A DNA stretch of 37,301 bases from Bacteroidota bacterium (GTDB taxonomy: Bacteria > Bacteroidota > Bacteroidia > Chitinophagales > Saprospiraceae), in the NCBI GenBank assembly GCA_003648285.1, contig QMOR01000003.1, forward strand, positions 1 through 37,301. The letters run 5' to 3'. Position 1 is the stretch's first letter. Each line of letters opens with the position of its first letter. Made by a program: the position numbers and the translations under genes. Shown here in pieces: positions 1 to 8,660 of the stretch. The notes below the pieces were generated by a model. It was given only the letters and a program-made list of their open reading frames with translations, did no database searches and had not been told where the DNA came from.

Positions 1-3000
1 CCTGTCTTAGCTACCATGAGCTCGGTGAATGCTACTTGCTCTTTTGACAATGGATCAATAGAATTGACATTTGCAGATGATCCGGACAGGTCCGGTATTG
101 AATTTAGCCTTGATGGAGGCGTCAGTTATTTATCTGCGGTGAATGATGCACAGAGTTCTATAGTCTATGACAGTTTGCCCCCTGGAACATACGAAGTATG
201 GGCTCGTTGGGATACCGATGAGTGTCCGGTTTTGGTTGGCGTTGAAATCATCGTCAATATTTCTTGTGGAGTCATTCGAGGGGTAGTTTCCGAGATTACG
301 CTCGGCCCACTTTCGGGTGTTATTTTAAAGCTGTACGCTGATGCCGATAGTAACGGACAAGCTGATGGCCCACTTCTTTCCAGTCAGATTTCGGCCCCTG
401 ATTCTGGGACTTATGCTTTTGCATTAATTCCGGTAGGCAATTATGTAATTGTACAGGAGCAACCAGAGTTTTATAATGACCTGAGTGATTATGATCATTC
501 GACAGGAGTATTTGATCCGGATGGAGTGGATACAGCCGGGGTAGGAACGGATAATGATATACCGGTGACGTTGGCTGCAGATGAAGTTGACGCTGACAAT
601 AATTTTATTGAGACAGCAAATTTTGGAACCGTATCTGGATTTGTCCTGAATGATGGCGGGCTTGGTATTGATAATGTGACAATCGAAATTTATCATGACG
701 ATAATGCAGATGGGAATAAAGACGGCGCGGTAATAAGTCAGATGTTGACAGATTCCGACGGGTCTTTTGCGTTTCCAAACGTTATTCCAGGATACTATGT
801 CCTCGAGCAAATACAGCCTTCTTCGCATATAAGCTTGAGCGATTACGATGAAACACCTGATCCCGATGGTGATGATAGTGAGGATGGTCCGGATGACAAT
901 ATTCCAGTGCACATAACACCGGGCGAGATCGACGATGGGAATATTTTCAGAGAAGACAGATATGGCAGTATAAAGGGTAGTGTGAAGCTGCAAAACGGTA
1001 CGCCGCTACCTAACGTATTCGTGATTTTATATGCAGATACAAATGGAGATGGTGCAGCTGATGGAAGCCCTATAGGGTTTTACAATACAGGGTCAACCGG
1101 GGCTTTCTCTTTTAATAATCGCCCACCAGGTAGCTATGTGTTAGTTGAGACGCAACCTGTAGGGTATACTGATGTCAGGGATTACGATGTTTCGACGGGG
1201 CCTTTTGACCCCGATGGTGTTGATACACTGGGAGTTGGGGCTGACAATGATATTCCGGTCACGCTCGCTCCGAATGAGATCGATGCAGGTAATGCGTTTG
1301 TCGATGGCGCCCCGGGAAGTATTTGTGGAACTGTATTAACAGACACAGGCAGACCTATTTCTAATGTCAAGATTTGGTTATACGCTGATTCTGACAATGA
1401 TGGTGAACCGGATGGCACTGCACTGGATTCTGTATACGCTGATGGGGATTCTGGAAATTTCTGTTTTGCCGATATCTTTTCAGGAAGCTATGTATTGGTT
1501 GAGGAACAGCCAGAGTTTTATTCAAGTGTCAGTGATTACGACCATACTATTGATTCACTCGATATGGATGGAGATGACAGATCTGAGGGGCCGGACGACA
1601 ATATTCCTGTAATATTATCTCCTGGTGAGGAGGATGAGGACAATATCTTTATTGAAGATCCATTTCCTGGTGTAATAACAGGGTTTGTAGTAGATCAACT
1701 AAATGCACCAATTGAAAATGTATTAATCCGGCTGTACGCTGATGATGATTTTGACGGCATTCCAAATGGTCCGGTGATCGATTCGAATTGGACAAATGCT
1801 ATAGGTGAGTTTCAATTTACCGGTGTGGAGCCGGACGGATATTTGCTCATAGAAGAGCAGCCTGCTAACTATAGCAGTATTAGCGACTTTGATGAAACAC
1901 CCGATGGAGATGGGAATGATAATAATCTGGGAGCCAACGACCAGATTCCGGTAATCATACATGCGGGAGAATTGGATGACGGCAATAACTTTAAAGAAGG
2001 TAGCCCAGGTAGTATTTGTGGCAACGTCCGTGATGACAGGGGAATACCAATGCCAAATGTTCTCATTGAATTGTTTGAGGATATAGATGCAGATCAATTG
2101 CCAGATGGCGGTGCAATTGCTTTTGTATTTAGTGATTCTGTTTCCGGGAATTATTGTTTTGAAAATGTGGCGCCATCTCAATATCTTCTGATAGAAACTC
2201 AACCTGCCCAGTACCAGGATATTTCTGACTATGATACATCCATCGACTCATTTGACCTTGATGGCGATGATAGAGCCGATGGACCTGACAATGATATTCC
2301 TGTGGTGCTTACTCCCGGGGAGTCCGATACGGGAAATGATTTTGTTGAAGATCCAGACTCTTCATTCATTAGAGGTATTGTCGAGAATGAAATAGGCGGA
2401 AAAATATTTGGAATTAAAATCAGGCTTTTTGAAGATTTTAATAAAGATGGGTTGCAAGATGGGCTGCCAATTGATTCAGTATATTCTGACTTTGATGGAA
2501 CGTTTGTATTTAACGATGTGCATCCCGGGACGTATGTTCTGGTCGAGGAGCAGCCATTTGCACATGGTAATATTGAAGATTATGATGTGACGCCAGATCC
2601 TGACGGAGATGATCGCTTTGAAGGGCCGGATGATAATATTCCGGTAGTGCTCGTGGCAGGCGAAGACGATGCGGGGAACACGTTTATTGATGCTCGTCCT
2701 GGTGCGATTTGTGGAACAGTTTTCACACTGGCTGGAAATCCTATTTCAAATGTGAAGATCTGGTTGTATGCTGACGATGACGGTGATGGGAACCCTGATG
2801 GAGATCCGTTAGACTCTCTGTTCGCAGACAGTGATACAGGTAACTATTGTTTTGAAGACATTGAACCACGCGATTATGTCCTGGTCGAAGAACAGCCGGA
2901 GTTCTACAATAGTGTCGATGATTATGATCATACAATTGATAGTCTGGATACCGACGGAGATGACCGGGTCGATGGCACCGATGATAACATTCCTGTGACG

Positions 3001-6000
3001 CTTTCGCCAGGAGAAGAGGATGAAGACAATATCTTTATCGAAGATCCTTTTCCAGGTGAAATTCATGGCGCGGTGGTAGACGAGGTAGGTTCTCCAATCC
3101 TGAATGTACTCTTGAGGCTGTACGAGGACTTCAATAATGATCAAGTGCCTGATGGATCACCGATTGATTCAGTCCTGACGAATGCTATTGGGAAATATCA
3201 ATTCACGGGCGTCATACCGAATGGCTATCTCGTCATCGAGGAGCAGCCCGATGGCTACAGCAGCATTAGTGATTTTGATGAGTCAGCCGATGGAGATGGG
3301 AATGACAATGCTGCAGGGGCAAATGATCAGATTCCAGTTGTCATTTTTCCTGGAGAGTTAGACAAGGACAATAATTTTGTAGAGGGCAGACCAGGAGGAA
3401 TTTGTGGCAACATCCGTGATGAAAGGGGAGTGCCATTGCCAAATATTCAAATAGAATTATATGCAGATCTTGATGGAGATCAGATTCCGGATGGAGATAC
3501 AATCGCGGTTGTTTTTTCTGATTCTGTTTCGGGAAATTATTGTTTTGACAATATTGTTCCGTCGCAGTATTTATTGGTGCAAATTCAGCCAGACGATTAT
3601 GAGAGTGTTGCAGATTTTGATCAATCTGTAGATAGCCTTGATGCTGATGGAGATGACTCTGGCGATGGGCCGGATAATAATATCCCAGTCATTCTTGTTC
3701 CCGGTGAATCGGATACGGGCAATGATTTTATAGAAGATCCAGATCCCGCTATTATCCGGGGAATTGTGGAAAATGATATTGGTATCGGATTGTATTTGAC
3801 TCAAATTAAATTATACGAAGATTATAATTCAGATGGGGAACCGGATGGCATGGCAATTGATTCTGTCTTGACAGACGCTGCTGGGTTGTTTTTATTTTCT
3901 GATATGTATCCCGGTGTGTATGTACTTGTCGAGAAGCAGCCACTTTTCCATGGTAACATTGAGGATTACGATCTCACTCCGGATCCTGATGGGGATGATA
4001 GATTTGAGGGGGCTGATGATAATATTCCGGTCGTGCTTAAAGCGGGCGAAGATGACGCAGATAATACATTTATAGACAGTAGGCCAGGATCGATATGCGG
4101 TAATGTATATGATGATCTGGGGAATCCACTTTCCAATGTTCAACTTGTGTTGTACTATGACAATGACGGAGATGGTGAGGCAGACGGTGCGGCGCTGGAT
4201 ACGGCATTTAGTGAAAGTGACGCTGGAAACTATTGTTTTACAGATCTGAAGCCATCTGATTATGTAGTGGTCGAATTGCAACCTGACGGTTATGGTGACC
4301 TCTACGATTACGATGTGACGACAGATCTTCAGAGTGATCCTGACGGCGCAGATACGCTCGGTGGACCTGACAACGATATCCCTGTTGTGCTTTCTCCAGG
4401 CGAAGATGATGATGGCAATAAGTTTGTCGATATTGATTGTCCGTCTATTCCGCAGCTCATCGGAGATTCATTATTAAATGTATGTCATGGTGACGTCGTG
4501 ACATTTATAGCTGATGAGCAAAATCTTGGATCGGAAGAGTATAGTTGGGTATTTGGAGATGGTGCCAGCCCTGCCTTGGCGACAGGGCCCGGGCCACATG
4601 ACGTAGTCTATGATACTACGGGTCTCAATCAGTCGGTAGGAGCTCAAGTGTCCCTTGCAATTACAAAGACAGGCTGTGGTGTTCAGCAAGTACAAGTTGC
4701 CAATGTGAAGGTGCATACAACACCTGAGTCGATGATCGATGCCGCCACTTCTGATTTATGTTGGTATAAGCATCGTACATTTAAACCTGGAGAGGCAGAA
4801 TTGTCAGGAGTAGATTATTATTGGGATTTTGGAGTAGGCGCAATACCAGAAACTGCAACAGGGTACGGACCACACGACGTTGTATTTACCGTAGAAGGAC
4901 AAGCTGTCGTCAGACTCATTCTTAGTTCAAGTTATCCTGAAATAAATTGCACAGACACTTCAGAAGTTTCATTTAACATCATTACTTGCCTGGGCCACAT
5001 TGCGGGCACTGTTTTGGATGATGAAGGTAACCCAATCGGAAATGTACTATTAATCTTGTATGCCGACGATGACCTGGATGGATTGCCTCCTGATGACGAA
5101 AGTGATTTTGTAAAGTTTGCCGCAACTACATCAGAAGGACAATATCTATTCGGAGATATTCAACCAGGTAGTTATGTAATAAAAGAGTTGCAACCCAACG
5201 GGTATGCGTCAGTGTTGGACGAGGATACGAGCGAAGATTTTGATTCAGTGGCAAACCTCATTCAAACCGATGATCTGATCCCAGTTACGGTAGAGCCCCT
5301 AGTATCAGATTTCAACAATAACTTTATTGAGGCAATACTTCTTGGAAGCATTGAGGGTTATGTTTTTGAGGACTCAAACATGAATGGTGCCCCGGATGGT
5401 GAAGAAGGCAGAGATAGTGTGGTGGTACAGTTGTTTGCCGATTTTAATAAGGATGGGATTGCAGATACACCTCACCCGTTGGATTCTACTCTGACTGATA
5501 GTTCTGGTCTTTTCGAATTTACCGATGTGAGTCCCGCTGCATACGTTATTGTGGAAATCCAACCTGAAGGCTATTTGAGCGTGAGGGATGTGGATATCAG
5601 TGAAGATGTCGATGAAGTGCTAAATACAAATCAAACCAATGATACCATACCACTGACGGTCGGAGCAGGTGAGTTGGACAGAGATAATTATTTCATTGAA
5701 AGAAAAATCATACCGAACATAGTCGTGAATACTCTTGATTCGGGCCCGGGCTCCCTTAGATACGCTGTAGAAAATACGACGACCGGAGATACCGTCTGGT
5801 TCGATCCGGATCTGGCCGGCGATACAATACGCATCGTTTCTGAGATGATTTTCGTGAACAAGAATCTCGTGATCTACGCTGACGCACAACCGAAGATTCA
5901 GGTTAAGTCGGATGTTCCAGGTTTGATTGTCATAGGTTTTGGTCAGTCGGTTGAAATTTATAATCTTGGAATGATGAGTGGGGTTTCTGGTAATCCGGCG

Positions 6001-6135
6001 GTTATAGATAATGACGGTGTATTGATATTGCATGATATAGACTTATACAGAAACCCAGTGCTTCCACCTGGTAGCAACCTGGTACGTAACAGGGGTGATT
6101 TGATTATCAGGGGATTGACTTCCGTGAGAAAGTGA
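1..6135 (+). CDS. Giant secreted SdrD_B/Cna_B-type repeat protein with two PKD-like domains and a C-terminal beta-helix-like region; 5' truncated by window edge
   Basis: ORF 16..6135; codons 1-15 (PVLAT) are also open in frame, so the true start lies outside the window. About 14 repeats with motifs 'G.I.G.V.D..G.P..NV.I.LY.D.D.DG..DG', 'G.Y.F..I.PG.YVLVE.QP' and 'DNDIPV.L.PGE.D..N.F.E'; PKD-like 'EYSWVFGDG' / 'YYWDFGVG'; C-term 'VNTLDSGPGSLRYAVENT'. Confidence 0.88.
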   Translation, partial: PVLATMSSVNATCSFDNGSIELTFADDPDRSGIEFSLDGGVSYLSAVNDAQSSIVYDSLPPGTYEVWARWDTDECPVLVGVEIIVNISCGVIRGVVSEITLGPLSGVILKLYADADSNGQADGPLLSSQISAPDSGTYAFALIPVGNYVIVQEQPEFYNDLSDYDHSTGVFDPDGVDTAGVGTDNDIPVTLAADEVDADNNFIETANFGTVSGFVLNDGGLGIDNVTIEIYHDDNADGNKDGAVISQMLTDSDGSFAFPNVIPGYYVLEQIQPSSHISLSDYDETPDPDGDDSEDGPDDNIPVHITPGEIDDGNIFREDRYGSIKGSVKLQNGTPLPNVFVILYADTNGDGAADGSPIGFYNTGSTGAFSFNNRPPGSYVLVETQPVGYTDVRDYDVSTGPFDPDGVDTLGVGADNDIPVTLAPNEIDAGNAFVDGAPGSICGTVLTDTGRPISNVKIWLYADSDNDGEPDGTALDSVYADGDSGNFCFADIFSGSYVLVEEQPEFYSSVSDYDHTIDSLDMDGDDRSEGPDDNIPVILSPGEEDEDNIFIEDPFPGVITGFVVDQLNAPIENVLIRLYADDDFDGIPNGPVIDSNWTNAIGEFQFTGVEPDGYLLIEEQPANYSSISDFDETPDGDGNDNNLGANDQIPVIIHAGELDDGNNFKEGSPGSICGNVRDDRGIPMPNVLIELFEDIDADQLPDGGAIAFVFSDSVSGNYCFENVAPSQYLLIETQPAQYQDISDYDTSIDSFDLDGDDRADGPDNDIPVVLTPGESDTGNDFVEDPDSSFIRGIVENEIGGKIFGIKIRLFEDFNKDGLQDGLPIDSVYSDFDGTFVFNDVHPGTYVLVEEQPFAHGNIEDYDVTPDPDGDDRFEGPDDNIPVVLVAGEDDAGNTFIDARPGAICGTVFTLAGNPISNVKIWLYADDDGDGNPDGDPLDSLFADSDTGNYCFEDIEPRDYVLVEEQPEFYNSVDDYDHTIDSLDTDGDDRVDGTDDNIPVTLSPGEEDEDNIFIEDPFPGEIHGAVVDEVGSPILNVLLRLYEDFNNDQVPDGSPIDSVLTNAIGKYQFTGVIPNGYLVIEEQPDGYSSISDFDESADGDGNDNAAGANDQIPVVIFPGELDKDNNFVEGRPGGICGNIRDERGVPLPNIQIELYADLDGDQIPDGDTIAVVFSDSVSGNYCFDNIVPSQYLLVQIQPDDYESVADFDQSVDSLDADGDDSGDGPDNNIPVILVPGESDTGNDFIEDPDPAIIRGIVENDIGIGLYLTQIKLYEDYNSDGEPDGMAIDSVLTDAAGLFLFSDMYPGVYVLVEKQPLFHGNIEDYDLTPDPDGDDRFEGADDNIPVVLKAGEDDADNTFIDSRPGSICGNVYDDLGNPLSNVQLVLYYDNDGDGEADGAALDTAFSESDAGNYCFTDLKPSDYVVVELQPDGYGDLYDYDVTTDLQSDPDGADTLGGPDNDIPVVLSPGEDDDGNKFVDIDCPSIPQLIGDSLLNVCHGDVVTFIADEQNLGSEEYSWVFGDGASPALATGPGPHDVVYDTTGLNQSVGAQVSLAITKTGCGVQQVQVANVKVHTTPESMIDAATSDLCWYKHRTFKPGEAELSGVDYYWDFGVGAIPETATGYGPHDVVFTVEGQAVVRLILSSSYPEINCTDTSEVSFNIITCLGHIAGTVLDDEGNPIGNVLLILYADDDLDGLPPDDESDFVKFAATTSEGQYLFGDIQPGSYVIKELQPNGYASVLDEDTSEDFDSVANLIQTDDLIPVTVEPLVSDFNNNFIEAILLGSIEGYVFEDSNMNGAPDGEEGRDSVVVQLFADFNKDGIADTPHPLDSTLTDSSGLFEFTDVSPAAYVIVEIQPEGYLSVRDVDISEDVDEVLNTNQTNDTIPLTVGAGELDRDNYFIERKIIPNIVVNTLDSGPGSLRYAVENTTTGDTVWFDPDLAGDTIRIVSEMIFVNKNLVIYADAQPKIQVKSDVPGLIVIGFGQSVEIYNLGMMSGVSGNPAVIDNDGVLILHDIDLYRNPVLPPGSNLVRNRGDLIIRGLTSVRK
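1312..4437 (+). repeat. Higher-order protein-coding tandem repeat: nine domains in alternating ~118-aa (A) and 113-aa (B) units; 4-domain block of 1386 bp
   Basis: Equivalent unit starts at 1312/2698/4084, 1666/3052, 2005/3391 and 2359/3745 are each separated by exactly 1386 nt, counted from sequence. Confidence 0.85.
4438..4986 (+). other. Two PKD-like domains interrupting the SdrD_B-like repeat array
   Basis: 'EEYSWVFGDGASPALATGPGPHDVVY' and 'VDYYWDFGVGAIPETATGYGPHDVVF' between repeat units 12 and 13. Confidence 0.65.
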
Positions 6136-6206
6136 TTTACTTGGCATACGATGAAATTGATGTACATATATATTATGTGCAAATACATTTTTCGTTTCTT
6201 TAGCCC

Positions 6207-7184
6207 ATGCGCACAATTGAAACATTGCGTCAGCAATTTGACGAATTTTGTAAGGCCAATCCTGTAGGTGAAGAACCAGCAGGATTGTACGAGCCAGTAG
6301 ATTATATTCTGTCTTTAGGCGGGAAGCGTCTTCGTCCCGTCTTTTTGCTCGCAGGGTACAGTATATTTCGTGAAGACTATAGATCTGCCATGTTTGCTGC
6401 ATTAGGGGTTGAAGTGTTTCACAACTTCACCTTGCTACATGATGATATCATGGACATGGCGACCCTGCGAAGGGGGCAAAGCACTGTGCATGCGTTGTAT
6501 GGAGAGAATACAGCGATCCTGAGCGGTGATGTGATGATGATACGCAGTTTTGACTTTGTCATGCGCGCATGTCCCTCTGAGACGCTAAGAGAGATCATGC
6601 AACTCATGATCACTACTGCGCGAAAAATCTGTGAAGGTCAGCAGTTGGATATGGATTTTGAAAGTATTGTCGATGTGTCAGTCGAGCAGTATCTTCATAT
6701 GAACAGACTTAAAACGGCTGTACTTCTGGGTGCCAGCCTTAAGATAGGGGCAATGATCGCAGGTGCCTCTGAAGAAAGCGCGGATACACTCTATCTTGCA
6801 GGTGTTTCTTTTGGCAAGGCGTTTCAGGTTCAGGATGACTTGCTGGATGCATACGGAAAAGTGAGTTTGACCGGTAAAAAAAGGGGTGGAGATATCATAA
6901 GTGGGAAGAAGACGTTCCTGTATACTACAGCTATCGCACAGTTATCTGAATTGCGAAAGACCGTGTTTACTGACTTGTACCACGAAGAAGCTTCTAATCC
7001 TGAAGTCAAGATTCAACAGGTCTTGCGCGTCTTCGACGAGATGCGTGTCGAAGAAGTGGCAATCAATTATATAGATGAAATGTATGCAGAGGGCATTGAT
7101 TACGTGAATGCGATTGATGCACCCACGAAGCAAAAAATGCTCCTGCTGGATATTGTTGACTCTCTGAGTGGACGTGAACTCTAG
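6207..7184 (+). CDS. Polyprenyl synthetase (isoprenyl diphosphate synthase family)
   Basis: GGKRLRP, first Asp-rich motif LLHDDIMD, second Asp-rich motif QVQDDLLD, GKK. Confidence 0.93.
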   Translation: MRTIETLRQQFDEFCKANPVGEEPAGLYEPVDYILSLGGKRLRPVFLLAGYSIFREDYRSAMFAALGVEVFHNFTLLHDDIMDMATLRRGQSTVHALYGENTAILSGDVMMIRSFDFVMRACPSETLREIMQLMITTARKICEGQQLDMDFESIVDVSVEQYLHMNRLKTAVLLGASLKIGAMIAGASEESADTLYLAGVSFGKAFQVQDDLLDAYGKVSLTGKKRGGDIISGKKTFLYTTAIAQLSELRKTVFTDLYHEEASNPEVKIQQVLRVFDEMRVEEVAINYIDEMYAEGIDYVNAIDAPTKQKMLLLDIVDSLSGREL

Positions 7185-7639
7185 TTGGAAAGGTACATTT
7201 TGACATCAACCCAGCAGTCTTCATACACTGCGTCGTATTTATTATAAAACGATATAGCGGGTTCGTTCCAGTCCAGTACCTGCCAGGCACACATCTCATA
7301 TTTGCGCTCACGAGCTTCGCTTATAAAGCACTCAAACAACAATTTTCCCAATCCTTTTCTTCTGTATTGCTGTCTGACAATGAAGTCTTCAAGATAGAGA
7401 ATGGGACCTCTCCATGTTGAAAAACGGCTGTAGTACAAAGCAATTCCCGCTATCTGAGAATCCACTTCTACAATGAACGCCTCAAAATGGCCTGCGTCAA
7501 AGGCGTCCTGGTAGGTCGTTAAGCCGACGAGCATCTTGTCTTCGGACTTCTCATATATGGCGAGCTCTCTGACCAATTGTATGATCTGGGGAATGTCTTT
7601 TGTTAGCGCTTTGCGAATAACGATCTCTTCTTCTTTCAT
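7181..7639 (-). CDS. GNAT family N-acetyltransferase
   Basis: 152 aa; 'IRKALTKDIPQIIQLVRELAIYEK', 'LEDFIVRQQYRRKGLGKLLF', 'CAWQVLDWNEPAISFYNKYDA' typical of diamine/aminoglycoside-type GNATs. Confidence 0.9.
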   Translation of the reverse strand: MKEEEIVIRKALTKDIPQIIQLVRELAIYEKSEDKMLVGLTTYQDAFDAGHFEAFIVEVDSQIAGIALYYSRFSTWRGPILYLEDFIVRQQYRRKGLGKLLFECFISEARERKYEMCAWQVLDWNEPAISFYNKYDAVYEDCWVDVKMYLSN

Positions 7640-7679
7640 GTAACTTGAATTAAACCATGATTTTTATTGAAAATAGGCA

Positions 7680-7710
7680 TTGGCGAATCGCAAAATTTGT
7701 CTTACCTTTG
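7680..7710 (+). promoter_or_regulatory. Bacteroidota-type promoter for the ribosomal protein operon (TTG-N20-TACCTTTG)
   Basis: TTG at 7680-7682, 20-nt spacer, TACCTTTG at 7703-7710 matching TAnnTTTG; 69 nt upstream of rpsL ATG. Confidence 0.65.
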
Positions 7711-7779
7711 CATTCGCTTTTGAGAAAGGGTAAATATTGTACCCAAATTTATTGAAATAACTAACGTCTAGCAGCAGGT

Positions 7780-8154
7780 ATGCCAACAATCAACCAGCTT
7801 GTCAGGAAAGGCCGGAAAAGGATTATCACGACAAGTAAGACTCGTGCCCTTGAAGGAAGTCCACAAAAACGTGGAGTATGTACCAGAGTGTACACTACAA
7901 CACCTAAGAAGCCGAACTCAGCTTTGAGGAAAGTGGCAAAAGTGCGCCTGACAAATGGGATGGAAGTGATATGCTATATCCCAGGTGAAGGTCACAACCT
8001 GCAAGAACACTCTATCGTCCTGATACGTGGAGGTCGTGTAAAGGATTTGCCAGGTGTGAGATATACGATTGTGCGAGGTGCACTTGATACCGCGGGTGTG
8101 ACTGATAGAACACAATCAAGATCTAAGTACGGCACCAAAAGACCTAAAAAGTAA
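7780..8154 (+). CDS. rpsL: 30S ribosomal protein S12
   Basis: [12 protein letters not shown]..., [31 protein letters not shown]. Confidence 0.99.
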   Translation: MPTINQLVRKGRKRIITTSKTRALEGSPQKRGVCTRVYTTTPKKPNSALRKVAKVRLTNGMEVICYIPGEGHNLQEHSIVLIRGGRVKDLPGVRYTIVRGALDTAGVTDRTQSRSKYGTKRPKK

Positions 8155-8179
8155 TAGAGTAATTTAATCTCAATCAACA

Positions 8180-8656
8180 ATGAGAAAAAGGAAACCCAAA
8201 GTTCGAGTATTGCAACCAGATCCCAGATACGGAGATCAGATGGTGACGCGGTTTGTCAACAATCTAATGATGAAAGGCAAGAAGAGCGTGGCATTCAGTG
8301 TTTTTTACAAAGCATTGGATATCATCAAGGAGAGAACAAGTGAGAACGAGCACGAAATTTGGAAGACCGCCCTTGCAAATGCTACTCCTCAGCTCGAGGT
8401 GCGCAGTCGTCGGGTAGGAGGATCTACATTTCAGATTCCTACAGAGATACCTGCAAACAGAAGAACATCGATTGGTATGAAATGGCTGATCCGTTTTTCA
8501 AGAGAGCGATCAGGAAAAGGCATTGCTGATAAATTGGCAAATGAGCTGCTCGCAGCGTCAAAAGGTGAAGGGGCAGCAGTAAAGAGAAAAGAAGATACTC
8601 ACAGAATGGCAGAGGCAAATCGCGCCTTCGCACATTTCAACCGTAGAAAGAGATAA
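8180..8656 (+). CDS. rpsG: 30S ribosomal protein S7
   Basis: [41 protein letters not shown]. Confidence 0.98.
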   Translation: MRKRKPKVRVLQPDPRYGDQMVTRFVNNLMMKGKKSVAFSVFYKALDIIKERTSENEHEIWKTALANATPQLEVRSRRVGGSTFQIPTEIPANRRTSIGMKWLIRFSRERSGKGIADKLANELLAASKGEGAAVKRKEDTHRMAEANRAFAHFNRRKR

Positions 8657-8660
8657 GGCA

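Noticed and set aside
424-5562. Series of antisense ORFs (60-190 aa) opposite the giant repeat gene
   Set aside because: They mirror the repeat periodicity and Asp (GAT/GAC) codon bias of the sense strand, with low-complexity Ile/His/Tyr-rich products and no recognisable family
6162-6180. GTACATA-TATAT-TATGTGC hairpin after the giant gene as a terminator
   Set aside because: AT-rich weak stem with no adjacent U-tract; insufficient for a terminator call
7780-8154. Possible streptomycin-resistance changes in rpsL
   Set aside because: The key regions read [13 protein letters not shown] and [12 protein letters not shown], i.e. the usual wild-type lysines
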